Positions 30,408-39,501 are shown, counted from the first letter of the stretch. The stretch is DNA of 64,000 bases from Actinomadura luzonensis (GCF_022664455.2 NZ_JAKRKC020000001.1:2237001-2301000); one strand, 5' to 3'. Numbers and translations are program-made. The notes: generated by a model not told the origin, from the letters alone.

Positions 30408-30671
30408 GTGGTGATCAGCATCAGGCTGCCGCGGCTCACGCTCGGCACCGTCTCCAACGTGATCGGCCTGGCGGGGCTGGCCGCCGTGGCGGTCGCGATC
30501 GGCGGCCTGACCGGCGTGTGGTGGTGGGCGCTGCTGGTGGCCGGGGTCGAGCTGGTGGCGGTGGCGTACCTGACCGGGCAGGCCGACGAGCAGCCCGCCG
30601 CGGGCGGGGTACGCCCGGCCGCCGCGGCGGCGTCCGGCGCGCGGCCGCCGGCGGCCAGTAAGGCGGCGTGA
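30408..30671 (+). CDS. Small membrane protein between terminase and portal
   Basis: 87 residues from GTG 30408. Two hydrophobic segments (VIGLAGLAAVAVAIGGLTGV and WWWALLVAGVELVAVAYLTG) form a predicted hairpin, with an Ala/Pro-rich tail. A membrane protein in a head module is odd; role unknown. Confidence 0.55.
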   Translation: MVISIRLPRLTLGTVSNVIGLAGLAAVAVAIGGLTGVWWWALLVAGVELVAVAYLTGQADEQPAAGGVRPAAAAASGARPPAASKAA

Positions 30672-32134
30672 TGGGGCGGTCGATCTTCGCGCCGCGGCCG
30701 CCGCGGCGTGCTCGCGAGGCAACGCCCGAGCAGCTGATCGCGACCGGGGCGCTCGGCGGCCGCGGCTACGACCCGGTCGACGGCGAGTCCGGCTGGACCC
30801 GGATGGGCACCTCGCTGCGGGAGGTGCCGCACTGGACGCAGGAGAAGGCCCGCGACGCGTCAGTGGCGGCCTACCGGTCCAACCCGATGGCGCGCGCGGT
30901 GATCGAGACCTACGTGTCGTTCTGCGTGGGCGACAAGGGCGTGTCGTTCGAGGCGACCAACGCCGACGTGCGCGAGGTGGTCGAGGAGTTCTGGAACGAC
31001 CCTCGCAACCGGGTGGGCGATCTGCAGGAGCTGTGGCTGCGCGACCAGATGATCACCGGCGAGACGCTGCTGGAGCTGCTGCAGGGCCGGCACAGCGGGG
31101 TGGTGCGCTACAACCCGATCGAGCCGTCGCTGATCAGCGAGGTGAGCCTGCTGCACGGCAACCCGCTGTGGCCGCACGAGGTCAAGGTCCGCCAGGCCGA
31201 CGGCGGCGATCTGGCCTACACCGTGGTCGCGGTCGACGACGTCACCGGCTTACGCGACGGCGAGGCCATGTTCTGGGCGCCCAACAAGACCCTGCTGTCC
31301 GACCGGCGCGGGATGCCGTTCCTGATGCCGATCCTGGACTGGCTGGACTCCTACGACGCGATCTTGTCCAACCTGATCGACCGGACCGCGCTGGCGCGCT
31401 ACTTCGTGTGGGACGTCACGGTCGAGGGCGACCAGGGCCACGTGGACGCGTTCGTCGCGGCGCGGGGCGGCACGCACGTGCCGCCGTCCGGCTCGATGGA
31501 GGTGCACAACCAGTCGGTGAAGTGGGAGGCCAAGCACGCCGAGACCGGCGCCCAGGAAGACTCGATCGCCGGCAAGAGCGTGCTGACCGTCATCGCCGGC
31601 GGCGCCGGCCTGGCCAAGACGTGGCTGGCCGACCCTGAGGACAGCAACCGCGCCACGTCGCTGACGATGGCCGAGCCCGTACGGCGGCGGGTCGGCGGCC
31701 TGCAGAAGACCTGGTTGGCCTACCAGACCGAGCTGTGCCGCTTCGTCGTCGACCGGGCGGTGGCCGCCAAGCGGCTGCAGCCCGAGGTCGAGGCGACCGA
31801 CCCCAAGACCGGCGAGAGCTACCGCATCCCGGCGGCCCAGTGCGTGACCGTGGTCGGGCCGGAGATCGCCGCGGCCGACAGCGAGCTGACGGCCAGCGTG
31901 CTGCTGAACCTGTCGACGGGGCTGGAGAAGCTCGTGGAGATGGGCGCTCTGTCCCGCGAGGCGGCCTCGGTCGCCGCCCGCAAGGCGTGGGAGGACTACG
32001 TCGGCATCCCGTGGTCCGCCGACCTGGCGGCCCCGGACGCCGAGCTCGACGACATCGCCACCGCGGTGGACGACGCCGGCCCCGGCGCCGGACAGCTGAT
32101 CGCGCTCCCAGGAGCAGGAGGAGGAACCCCATGA
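30671..32134 (+). CDS. Phage portal protein
   Basis: The dodecameric portal through which DNA enters and leaves the head. 487 residues from ATG 30671 (GTG 30668 is possible). Typical features are YRSNPMARAVIETYVSFCVG at the N-terminus, LWLRDQMITGETLLELLQG, the WAPNKTLLSDRRGMPFLMPI segment, and a C-terminal helical domain. It lies right after terminase as expected. Confidence 0.9.
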   Translation: MGRSIFAPRPPRRAREATPEQLIATGALGGRGYDPVDGESGWTRMGTSLREVPHWTQEKARDASVAAYRSNPMARAVIETYVSFCVGDKGVSFEATNADVREVVEEFWNDPRNRVGDLQELWLRDQMITGETLLELLQGRHSGVVRYNPIEPSLISEVSLLHGNPLWPHEVKVRQADGGDLAYTVVAVDDVTGLRDGEAMFWAPNKTLLSDRRGMPFLMPILDWLDSYDAILSNLIDRTALARYFVWDVTVEGDQGHVDAFVAARGGTHVPPSGSMEVHNQSVKWEAKHAETGAQEDSIAGKSVLTVIAGGAGLAKTWLADPEDSNRATSLTMAEPVRRRVGGLQKTWLAYQTELCRFVVDRAVAAKRLQPEVEATDPKTGESYRIPAAQCVTVVGPEIAAADSELTASVLLNLSTGLEKLVEMGALSREAASVAARKAWEDYVGIPWSADLAAPDAELDDIATAVDDAGPGAGQLIALPGAGGGTP

Positions 32135-32415
32135 TGACGCCCGAGCAGGCGGCCGCGCGGCTGGGCATCGCGGCGCACCAGGTGGCCAGCGTCGCCCCGC
32201 TCGACGAGGACGGCCACTATCACGTCACGCTCGCCGGCGAGCGGGGCGAGTGGCTGGTGAGCGACCAGGTGGCCCGCCCGTACGTCGTCGACGTCGACGG
32301 CGAGCGCGTCGGCGAGGTCGACGCGCGGCCCGCCGGTGAGGCGGGCGACCTCGAGGACGAGGAACGCACGACCGAGCCCGCGCCCAAGCCGACCCGCCGG
32401 CGCGCCAAGCAGTGA
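32131..32415 (+). CDS. Small hypothetical head-module protein
   Basis: 94 residues from ATG 32131, overlapping the portal stop. Beta-rich (GHYHVTLAGERGEWLVSDQV) with an acidic-to-basic tail. It lies between portal and capsid; role unknown. Confidence 0.5.
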   Translation: MMTPEQAAARLGIAAHQVASVAPLDEDGHYHVTLAGERGEWLVSDQVARPYVVDVDGERVGEVDARPAGEAGDLEDEERTTEPAPKPTRRRAKQ

Positions 32416-32428
32416 CCTGGGAGATGTG

Positions 32429-35400
32429 ATGCCGTACACCACGCACGGCCACTGGGTCGGCGACGGGCCGCCCACCGAGCCGGGCCCGCAGCTCGTCGCC
32501 TGCGGTGGGCCCGGCCTGTGCCCGACGTGCAACCAGGAGGCCGCCAGCGCCGCGTTCTTCGAGGCGGCCGGCCGCCCGCAGGAGGCGCCCGAGGAGCGCG
32601 CCACCGAGGCCGTCGAGACGCCCGCGGCCGAGGCGATGATCGACGGCCAGCGCTCGCACGCCGACCTGCAGAACATGGTGCGGCACGCGCTGGAGGAGCG
32701 GCTGCGGCAGAGCGGCGGCAGCCGGTATGTGTGGGTGTACATCGCCGACATGAGCGACGCGCAGGTGGTCTACAGCAGCGAGAGCGGCGAGGCCGGCGGC
32801 GAGCAGCTGTGGCAGTGCTCCTACGCGGTCGGCGACGGCGACGCGGTGACGCTCGGCGAGCCGGAGAAGGTGGCCCGCTCCTACACCAAGGTCGCCGCGG
32901 TGGCCACCGGCAACACCGGCGACGACCTGGGCGGTGACGACGGCCAGGAGGACGAGCTGGGCGCCGCGGCGGAGGCCTTCGCCGAGCAGCTCCATCCCCG
33001 CGGCGCCGCGGGCACCGCGGTCGGCGGCCAGTTCGTCGCCGGCAGCGCCGCCAGCGCCGCCAGCTCCAGCGGCTCGGCGAAGAAGGAGCCCGCCAAGAAG
33101 CCGGCGGAGATGGGCTTCGACGGCAAGACCGGCACCGGCTACGGCCAGAAGGGCGGCGACGCCACCGTCCGGCGGCTGCAGCAGGCGCTGAACGCCGCCG
33201 GGCTGAAGGACGCCGCCGGCAAGCCGCTCGTGGTCGACGGCAAGCTCGGCCCCAAGACCACGCAGGCGATCAAGGCGGCGCAGAAGCGGCTCGGCATGAA
33301 GCCCACCGGCAGGGTCACGGCGGACTTCGTCAACAAGGTGAAGGCCTCCAAGGGCGCCGCGGCGACGCCGGCGAAGTCCACCCGAGCTCTGCCGGCCAAG
33401 CAGCAGACCACCGCCAAGACCACGCCGAAGACCACGCCGAAGGCCACGACCAAGCCCGGGGCGGTCAAGGGCTCGACGGGCAAGGAGGCAGCGGTGGGCG
33501 TGCAGCGCGATCGGATCGTCGGCCGCGTCGTCGAGGCGCTCGACGACGACCCGGGCGGCGGCCGCGTCTTCCGGGTGCGGATCATCGCGCACGGCGACAG
33601 CAAGAACATGCGCCGCTACCCCAAGGCGGTGCTGGAGGCGGCGGCCGGCCTCTATCAGGGGGCCAAGGCCTACGACCACCACCGGTCGGACGAGGAGCTG
33701 GCGACCTCGACGATCGCCGGGCTGATCGGCCACTACCGCAACGTCGAGGCGGCCGAGGACGGCCTGTACGGCGACCTGCATCTGCTGCCGTCGGCGACGC
33801 ACGCGGCCGAGACGCTGGATGCCACCCTCGCGGCGCAGGAGGAGGGCCTGCCGCCGCTCATCGGCGTCAGCCACGACGTCTACGCCCGCTACAAGCCGGT
33901 CACCGAGTCGGGCAAGCGGCTGCAGGAAGCCATCGAGATCACCCGCGTCAACAGCGCCGACCTGGTGGCCGACCCGGCCGCCGGCGGCAAGGCCGTCCGC
34001 ATGGTCGCGGCCGGCACCGCAGAGGATGACCCGGGCACGGAGCCCGACGACAACGAGGAGGACGACGTGCCCACGAAGGAAGACATCCTCTCGGCGCTGG
34101 CTGAGGCCAGCGAGGAGGAGCTGGCCGCGGTCGGCCTGTCCAAGGCCGGCACCGCCGACGCCGGCGAGGGCGGCAGCGAGGGCGCCGGCGACGGCGCGGG
34201 CGATGAGGGCCAGGCGGCCGAGGCCACCCAGCCCAAGGGCGGGTTCATCGGCCAGCTGCTCATCAAGACCAAGGTCGAGGCGGCCGGGCTACCCGCCCGG
34301 GTGGCCGAGTCGCTGACCGAGGCGCTGCCGGACTGGATCACCGAGGCCGACGTCGACGCCCAGATCGCGTCCCTGAAGACCATGCTCGGCGTCGCGGAGC
34401 GCGCGGGCCTGGCACCGAAGGCCAGCCTCCAGGTGACGCAGGAGAGCCTGGACAAGAAGAAGAAGGCGCTGGACGCCTTCTTCGAGGGCAACTTCTCCGA
34501 GGGCTACACCAGCTTCCGGCAGGCCTGGGCCGACTTCACCGGCAACCGGGTCGTGTCGTGGGACGTCGACGTCAACCGGCTGATCATGCGCGAGTCGGCG
34601 CCCGCCTACGACAGCTCGTTGCGCGCGATTGAGGCGCTCGACACCACGTCGTGGGCGCAGGTGCTGGGCGACTCCATCACCCGCCGGCTGGTGGCGATGT
34701 ACCGGCTGCCGGGCCTGCAGTCCTGGCGGCAGGTGGTCAGCTCGATGCCGCCGATCAACGACTTCCGCACCCAGCGGATCGGCCGCGTCGGTGGGTACGG
34801 CGTGCTGCCGGACGTGCTGGAGGGCGCGCCCTACCAGCCGCTGACCAGCCCCGGGGACGAAGAGGCCACCTACGCGATCACCAAGCGCGGCGGCACCGAA
34901 GAGCTGACGATGGAGATGATCGCCAACGACGACATCCGGGCCATCGCCGGCATCCCAGCCAAGCTGGGCCGCGCCGCGGCGCAGACGCTGTACCGGTTCG
35001 TGTGGGACATCCTGCGCACGAACGCCACCTGCACCTACGACAGCGTCGCGCTGTTCCACGCCAGCCACGGCAACCTGGACACCTCCAGCCCGCTGTCGGA
35101 CAGCACGCTGCTCATCGGGCGGCGCAAGATGCGCGAGCAGGTCGCCTACGGCGACTCGGTCGAGGTCCTCGGCATGCTGCCGCGGCTGCTGGTGGTCCCG
35201 CCGGAGCTGGAGGGGCAGGCGTTCAAGCTGACCCGCTCCGCCGTGGCGGTCACCAGCACCGAGGACGCCACCACCCCGAACATCCACTCCGGCCTGGACT
35301 ACCTGGTCGTCGATTACTTCTCCGACGCCAACGACTGGTTCCTGATCGCCGACCCCAACAGCGTGCCCACCATCGAGGTCGGCTTCTACAGGGGCAGGCA

Positions 35401-35536
35401 GGACCCCGAACTCTTCAGCCAGACGGATCCCACCCAGGGCGCGGTGTTCGCGGCCGACAAGATCCTCTACAAGATCCGGCACATCTACAGCGGCACGGTG
35501 CTCGACCACCGCGGCTTCTACAGCGGCCAGGGCTGA
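32429..35536 (+). CDS. Fused N-terminal domain - prohead protease - scaffold - major capsid protein
   Basis: 1035 residues from ATG 32429. Residues 1-45 hold a Cys cluster and 75-155 a small alpha/beta domain. An HPRGAAGTAVGGQF motif, usual at protease N-termini, is at 189-202, and a peptidoglycan-binding-like repeat at about 229-304. The prohead protease is at about 358-527, with candidate His in AYDHHRSD (near 417) and Ser in IGVSHDVYARY (481). A Glu/Gly-rich scaffold-like linker is at 528-700. The C-terminal part is a Mu gpT-type capsid (TMEMIANDDIRAIAGIPAKL, VALFHASHGNLD). In-frame Shine-Dalgarno plus GTG pairs at 33494 and 34067 fall exactly at the protease and scaffold-capsid borders. 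Confidence 0.85.
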   Translation: MPYTTHGHWVGDGPPTEPGPQLVACGGPGLCPTCNQEAASAAFFEAAGRPQEAPEERATEAVETPAAEAMIDGQRSHADLQNMVRHALEERLRQSGGSRYVWVYIADMSDAQVVYSSESGEAGGEQLWQCSYAVGDGDAVTLGEPEKVARSYTKVAAVATGNTGDDLGGDDGQEDELGAAAEAFAEQLHPRGAAGTAVGGQFVAGSAASAASSSGSAKKEPAKKPAEMGFDGKTGTGYGQKGGDATVRRLQQALNAAGLKDAAGKPLVVDGKLGPKTTQAIKAAQKRLGMKPTGRVTADFVNKVKASKGAAATPAKSTRALPAKQQTTAKTTPKTTPKATTKPGAVKGSTGKEAAVGVQRDRIVGRVVEALDDDPGGGRVFRVRIIAHGDSKNMRRYPKAVLEAAAGLYQGAKAYDHHRSDEELATSTIAGLIGHYRNVEAAEDGLYGDLHLLPSATHAAETLDATLAAQEEGLPPLIGVSHDVYARYKPVTESGKRLQEAIEITRVNSADLVADPAAGGKAVRMVAAGTAEDDPGTEPDDNEEDDVPTKEDILSALAEASEEELAAVGLSKAGTADAGEGGSEGAGDGAGDEGQAAEATQPKGGFIGQLLIKTKVEAAGLPARVAESLTEALPDWITEADVDAQIASLKTMLGVAERAGLAPKASLQVTQESLDKKKKALDAFFEGNFSEGYTSFRQAWADFTGNRVVSWDVDVNRLIMRESAPAYDSSLRAIEALDTTSWAQVLGDSITRRLVAMYRLPGLQSWRQVVSSMPPINDFRTQRIGRVGGYGVLPDVLEGAPYQPLTSPGDEEATYAITKRGGTEELTMEMIANDDIRAIAGIPAKLGRAAAQTLYRFVWDILRTNATCTYDSVALFHASHGNLDTSSPLSDSTLLIGRRKMREQVAYGDSVEVLGMLPRLLVVPPELEGQAFKLTRSAVAVTSTEDATTPNIHSGLDYLVVDYFSDANDWFLIADPNSVPTIEVGFYRGRQDPELFSQTDPTQGAVFAADKILYKIRHIYSGTVLDHRGFYSGQG
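33494..35536 (+). other. Possible internal start for a protease-capsid product
   Basis: AAGGAGG at 33482-33488 is followed after 5 nt by an in-frame GTG at 33494 (residue 356), giving VGVQRDRIVGRVVEAL, the natural start of the prohead protease domain. Either a live internal start or the relic of a gene fusion. Confidence 0.45.
34067..35536 (+). other. Possible internal start for a scaffold-capsid product
   Basis: AGGAGG at 34056-34061 is followed after 5 nt by an in-frame GTG at 34067 (residue 547). This would make a 489-residue protein starting VPTKEDILSALAEASEEELA, comparable to nested scaffold genes in other phages. Confidence 0.5.
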
Positions 35537-35615
35537 CCCGTCCCGATCTGGGCGCCCGGCACCGTCCGGGCCGGGCGCCCCGTCATGCTGCCCCACAACC
35601 GCGAAGGGAACCATC

Positions 35616-36023
35616 GTGCAGCTCAAGGACATGCAGGGAGACCACACTCGGGAAATCCCGGTGGCCGGCCAGGGCACCGCCGCCACCACCGACGAGTGGA
35701 TGGGCTTCAAGGCGCCGTTCCGGTGCGTGATCACCGGGGTGGTCTGGGTGCCGAACGCGAACGTCACCGCGGATCCGACCAACTATTTCAGCGTGGTAGT
35801 GAAGAACCGCGGCGCCGCCGGCGCCGGCAGCACGGCGATCGCCACCCGCGCCTACAGCGCCACCAACGGCGTGGCGTTCACGCCCGAGACGGTGAGCTTG
35901 TCGGGCACCGCGGCGGACCTGAACGTCGCCGCCGGCGACTGGATCTCCGTCGCCAAGACCGTCGGCGGCTCCGGCCTGGCCATGCCGGACGGGACGGTGC
36001 ACGTCACCTTCCGGGCCCGCTGA
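35616..36023 (+). CDS. Probable head decoration or fibre protein
   Basis: 135 residues from GTG 35616 behind CGAAGGGAACC. Beta-rich (FKAPFRCVITGVVWVPNANV, AAGDWISVAKTVGGSG). Its place directly after the capsid suggests a decoration or head-fibre protein; no family recognised. Confidence 0.5.
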   Translation: MQLKDMQGDHTREIPVAGQGTAATTDEWMGFKAPFRCVITGVVWVPNANVTADPTNYFSVVVKNRGAAGAGSTAIATRAYSATNGVAFTPETVSLSGTAADLNVAAGDWISVAKTVGGSGLAMPDGTVHVTFRAR

Positions 36024-36325
36024 TGAGCGGCTCGCCCTCGCCCGCCCGCACGATCGCGCTGACCGGGTCCGACCAGGCGGTGCGCGCCGCCGGGCCGGTC
36101 CTGTACTGCGGGATCGTGGTGGCCGAGACCGGCGGTAGCAACGCCGTGACCGTCCGGGTCTACGACAACGCCAGCGCCGCCTCCGGCACGCTGATCGACG
36201 CGTTCAACCTGAACGGCGGCCAGTCGGAGTCGCGCATGTACGACCGGCCGGTCTGGTGCGAGAACGGCATCTACGTCGACATCGGCGGCACCGGCACGGC
36301 GGCCGGCAGCGTCCGGATCGGGTAG
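36023..36325 (+). CDS. Hypothetical structural protein
   Basis: 100 residues from ATG 36023, one base overlapping the previous stop. Beta-rich with VTVRVYDNASAASGTLIDAF and WCENGIYVDIGGTGTAAGSV. Probably a virion component like the gene before it. Confidence 0.5.
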   Translation: MSGSPSPARTIALTGSDQAVRAAGPVLYCGIVVAETGGSNAVTVRVYDNASAASGTLIDAFNLNGGQSESRMYDRPVWCENGIYVDIGGTGTAAGSVRIG

Positions 36326-36328
36326 GCG

Positions 36329-37318
36329 ATGCTGACCCGCATCGCCCGCACCCGGGCCGCGACGCTCCGCCACGTCTTCGAGGTCGACGAGACCCCGACC
36401 GACTCGGCCGGGCCCGTCACCGTCGAGGTGACCGACGCCACCGGCACCCAGGTGGCCGCCGGCCCGGCGACGTCGGCCGGGATGGGCGTCTACACGTTCG
36501 CGCTGCCCGCCCAGACCGGCCTGGCGCTGCTCACCGTGGCCTGGGCGGCGACGATCGACGGCGCGGACGTGGTCGAGACCGACGAGGTGGAGATTGTGGG
36601 CGGCTTCTACTTCAGCCTGCGCCAGGGCCGCGCCTCCGACAGCGCGCTGAGCGATACCACGAAGTACAGCACTGAGGACCTCATCCAGGCGCGCACCGAG
36701 GTCGAGGTGGAGTGCGAGCGGATCACGCAGCGCGCGTTCGTGCCCCGCTACCGGCGGGTCCTGCTCGATGGGACCGGGACCCGGGATCTGCTGCTGCCGG
36801 ACGGCGGCGACGACCTGGTGGCCGGCGTGCAGCTGCGCGGCGTCCGGGTGCTGCGCTCGGCCACCATGTCGCCGCGGGCCGGGCAGCCCTACGTGCCGCT
36901 CACCACCGCCCAGCTGGGCGCGCTGGTGGTCACCCGGGACGGGCTGCTGCGCCGCGGCGACGGCAACGTCTGGACCGAGGGCATCGGCAACGTGCTGCTG
37001 GAGTACGAGTACGGGTCCGACGCGCCGCCGGAGGACCTGGTGCGCGCCAGCCTGGTGCGGTTCCGGTCCCGGCTCAACATCCACAAGAGCGGCATCCCGG
37101 ATCGGGCCACGTCCTACACCGCGGCGGACGGCGGCACCTACCGGCTGACGATGCCCGGCGCCGCGGCGACCGGCATCCCGGAGGTGGACGCGGTCTACTC
37201 CCGCTACAGCCGGGGCGGCAACGCCGGCGGCGCCGACGGCCGGCCCGTCCCCGCGTCCCGGATCCTGGACTACACCCCGCAGCGCTGGTCGCTGTTCCAC
37301 CAGGGAAGGACCTCCTGA
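36329..37318 (+). CDS. Head-tail connector with N-terminal Ig-like domain
   Basis: 329 residues from ATG 36329. The first ~90 residues look like an Ig-like beta-sandwich (VTVEVTDATGTQVAAGPATS, GMGVYTFALPAQTGLALLTV). The rest, from YSTEDLIQARTEVEVECERI, resembles helical head-completion/adaptor proteins. Position after the capsid supports a connector role. Confidence 0.55.
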   Translation: MLTRIARTRAATLRHVFEVDETPTDSAGPVTVEVTDATGTQVAAGPATSAGMGVYTFALPAQTGLALLTVAWAATIDGADVVETDEVEIVGGFYFSLRQGRASDSALSDTTKYSTEDLIQARTEVEVECERITQRAFVPRYRRVLLDGTGTRDLLLPDGGDDLVAGVQLRGVRVLRSATMSPRAGQPYVPLTTAQLGALVVTRDGLLRRGDGNVWTEGIGNVLLEYEYGSDAPPEDLVRASLVRFRSRLNIHKSGIPDRATSYTAADGGTYRLTMPGAAATGIPEVDAVYSRYSRGGNAGGADGRPVPASRILDYTPQRWSLFHQGRTS

Positions 37319-37764
37319 TGCCGGTCACGAACGCCACGGCGGCCAAGCGGGCGCTGCTCGACGCCCTGGCCGTGCTGCCCGTCCTGGCTGGGGTGCAGAT
37401 CGCCTACGGCTACCCGGCCCGCGACGTCGAGCGGGAGCTGATCTACGGCGGCGCCGGCCGCTACAGCCGGACGCTGGACGGGATGGGCGGCGGCATGGGC
37501 GGCCTGGCCTACACCGAGACCGTCACCGTGGATCTGCACATCCAGGTCCGCGTGCCCGGCGGCACCGTCGAGCAGGCCGAGGCCCGCACCGTCGAGCTCG
37601 GCGCCGCGGTGGAGGAGTACCTGGCCACGCACGGACGGCTCGACGACCTGCCCGGCCTGCTGTACGCGGCGGTGACCGGCGGCGAGCTCGGCTACGCGCT
37701 CGACGACGACGGCGTCACCAGCGCCCTGCAGCTGCAGGTGGAGTTCACCTCCTACCCGACGTAG
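37318..37764 (+). CDS. Probable tail terminator / minor head-tail protein
   Basis: 148 residues from ATG 37318, overlapping the previous stop. An N-terminal helix (AKRALLDALAVLPVLAGVQI), then strands and ELGAAVEEYLATHGRLDDLP; the length and location match tail-terminator proteins. Homology not confirmed. Confidence 0.5.
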   Translation: MPVTNATAAKRALLDALAVLPVLAGVQIAYGYPARDVERELIYGGAGRYSRTLDGMGGGMGGLAYTETVTVDLHIQVRVPGGTVEQAEARTVELGAAVEEYLATHGRLDDLPGLLYAAVTGGELGYALDDDGVTSALQLQVEFTSYPT

Positions 37765-37778
37765 AGCAGGAGGTCGCG

Positions 37779-38204
37779 GTGGCGGGCGCGTCGCAGGAGA
37801 TCCGGCGGCTGGTGCGCGACCTCGGCAAGATCCCGCCCGAGGTACGCAAGGAGCTGCGCCCGGCCATCAAACAGATCGGGAACGTGGTCGTGCAGGACGC
37901 CCGTGGCCGCGCCTCCTGGTCCACCCGCATCCCCGGCGCCATCAGGTTGGGCATCCAGTTCTCCACCGGGTCGCGCGCCGGCGTCACCGTGATCGGTTCC
38001 GTCGGCCGGGCGCCGCACCTGCGCGTCTATGAGCACTTGGGCTTCCGGGCGCCGTTCCGCCACCCGGTCTACGGCCGCAACGTCTGGGTGTCGGAGATGG
38101 CCCGCCCGTTCCTGTTCCCCGCCGTGGCGGCGCACGCCGAGGACGTCGACGCCAAGATCGGCGAGGCCATCGACAAGGTGGCCCGCGCGCACGGCTTCCG
38201 CTGA
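37779..38204 (+). CDS. HK97-gp10-like head-tail joining protein
   Basis: 141 residues from GTG 37779 behind AGGAGG. IRRLVRDLGKIPPEVRKELR, then VVVQDARGRASWSTRIPGAI and a C-terminal RPFLFPAVAAHAEDVDAKI are typical of the gp10-like tail completion family. Confidence 0.7.
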   Translation: MAGASQEIRRLVRDLGKIPPEVRKELRPAIKQIGNVVVQDARGRASWSTRIPGAIRLGIQFSTGSRAGVTVIGSVGRAPHLRVYEHLGFRAPFRHPVYGRNVWVSEMARPFLFPAVAAHAEDVDAKIGEAIDKVARAHGFR

Positions 38205-38281
38205 CCCCCTGACCCCTTCTTCTCCGCGGCCGCCAGGCTGCGCCACCTCGCATGCCCGCATGTCCGCATGGAAGGAAGCCC

Positions 38282-38794
38282 ATGTCCCTGTCCACGCGCC
38301 TGGAGCTCATCCTCCGGGCCAGCCAGACCAGCAGTCTGGACCTCGGCGCGGCCGCGTACACCCCGCAGATCAGCAAGACGCTGAGCCTGACCAGCGGCAC
38401 CACGGCGGGCAAGGCCGATCGCTTGTTCACCGACCGGCGCACCCTGTCGGCCTCGGCCACCGAGAACCTCGACCTGGCCGCGAGCCTGGCCGACGCGTTC
38501 GGCGCCACGATCACCTTCGCCAAGGTCAAGCTGCTCTACGTCGCCGCCTCGGCCTCCAACAGCAACAACGTGGTCATCGGCGGTGCCGGCAGCAACGGCT
38601 GGATCACGCCGTTCGGCGACGCCACCGACAAGCTGGTGCTCAGGCCGGGCGCGTTCGTGCTGCTCGGCACCGGCGCGGCAGACGCCACCGGCTACGCCGT
38701 GACCGCCTCGACCGGCGACATCCTGCTGGTCGCCAACTCCGGCGCCGGCACCTCGGTCACCTACGACATCGCCATCGTCGGCACCTCGGCCTGA
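38282..38794 (+). CDS. Hypothetical virion protein
   Basis: 170 residues from ATG 38282 behind GAAGGAAG. Ala/Ser/Thr-rich beta protein (TRLELILRASQTSSLDLGAA). The composition suggests a head or tail decoration protein; the gene lies just before the tail tube. Confidence 0.5.
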   Translation: MSLSTRLELILRASQTSSLDLGAAAYTPQISKTLSLTSGTTAGKADRLFTDRRTLSASATENLDLAASLADAFGATITFAKVKLLYVAASASNSNNVVIGGAGSNGWITPFGDATDKLVLRPGAFVLLGTGAADATGYAVTASTGDILLVANSGAGTSVTYDIAIVGTSA

Positions 38795-38803
38795 GAGGCG
38801 CAC

Positions 38804-39013
38804 ATGGAACAGGTCACGATCTACCACCCCGTCCTGGACCGCGAGATCAGCGTGTCCGCGGCGGCGGTGCAGCACTACCAGCTGGCTGGCTGGCAGGAGG
38901 GCGGCCGCCCCGCCGCCGACCAGCCCGAGTCCGCCTCCGACCAGCCCGCCGGCGGTCCGGCAGGCACCGAGACCGCGCCGCGGCGCCGCCGCCCGACCGA
39001 GAGGAGCCAGTAA
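38804..39013 (+). CDS. Small hypothetical protein before tail tube
   Basis: 69 residues from ATG 38804. The N-terminal half is ordered (MEQVTIYHPVLDREISVSAA); the C-terminal half is a Pro/Ala/Arg-rich tail. Role unknown. Confidence 0.5.
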   Translation: MEQVTIYHPVLDREISVSAAAVQHYQLAGWQEGGRPAADQPESASDQPAGGPAGTETAPRRRRPTERSQ

Positions 39014-39015
39014 CC

Positions 39016-39501
39016 ATGGCCGCACCGCTCATCGCCCAGACCACCCGCTACATCAACCCGGCCACGACCAAGCTGCTGCTGGTTCCCTCGATCGCCGACA
39101 TCACGGCGGTCACCCGCAGCGAGATGGACGCCGGCCTGGACGTTACCCGTGAGGTGGCCGAGGTCGCCGGGTGGATGCTGCAGGGCGAGGCCGTGCCCAC
39201 CCCGGACCTCGCCACGCTGTTCACCGGCTCGATCACCGGCCGGATCTCGGTCGAGAACAGCTCGATCACCTTCTACATGGACCGGGCCGGTGACGACATC
39301 CGGTCTTTGTCCGGGGTCGGCACCAACACCAACGTGCTGTGGCTGGATGGCGGCGACGTCGCCGGCTACCTGATGGACGTCTACCCCGTCCGGGTGCTGT
39401 CGGCCGGCAAGTCCCGGTCGGTGGAGGCGCAGCCGGGCCGCATGACCGTCTCCTACTCCGTCACCCGCGAGCCGGCGGTGGACGTGGAGATCCCGGCGTG
39501 A
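39016..39501 (+). CDS. Major tail (tube) protein
   Basis: 161 residues from ATG 39016. Beta-rich, with WMLQGEAVPTPDLATLFTGS and ITFYMDRAGDDIRSLSG; length, position before the frameshifted chaperones, and strand pattern fit a siphovirus tail tube protein. Its stop overlaps the next GTG. Confidence 0.75.
   Translation: MAAPLIAQTTRYINPATTKLLLVPSIADITAVTRSEMDAGLDVTREVAEVAGWMLQGEAVPTPDLATLFTGSITGRISVENSSITFYMDRAGDDIRSLSGVGTNTNVLWLDGGDVAGYLMDVYPVRVLSAGKSRSVEAQPGRMTVSYSVTREPAVDVEIPA

Noticed and set aside
28223..30832. 869-codon minus-strand open frame opposite the terminase large subunit
   Set aside because: Gln/Arg/Val/Leu-rich shadow of the third-codon GC bias; the + strand frame has clear terminase motifs.
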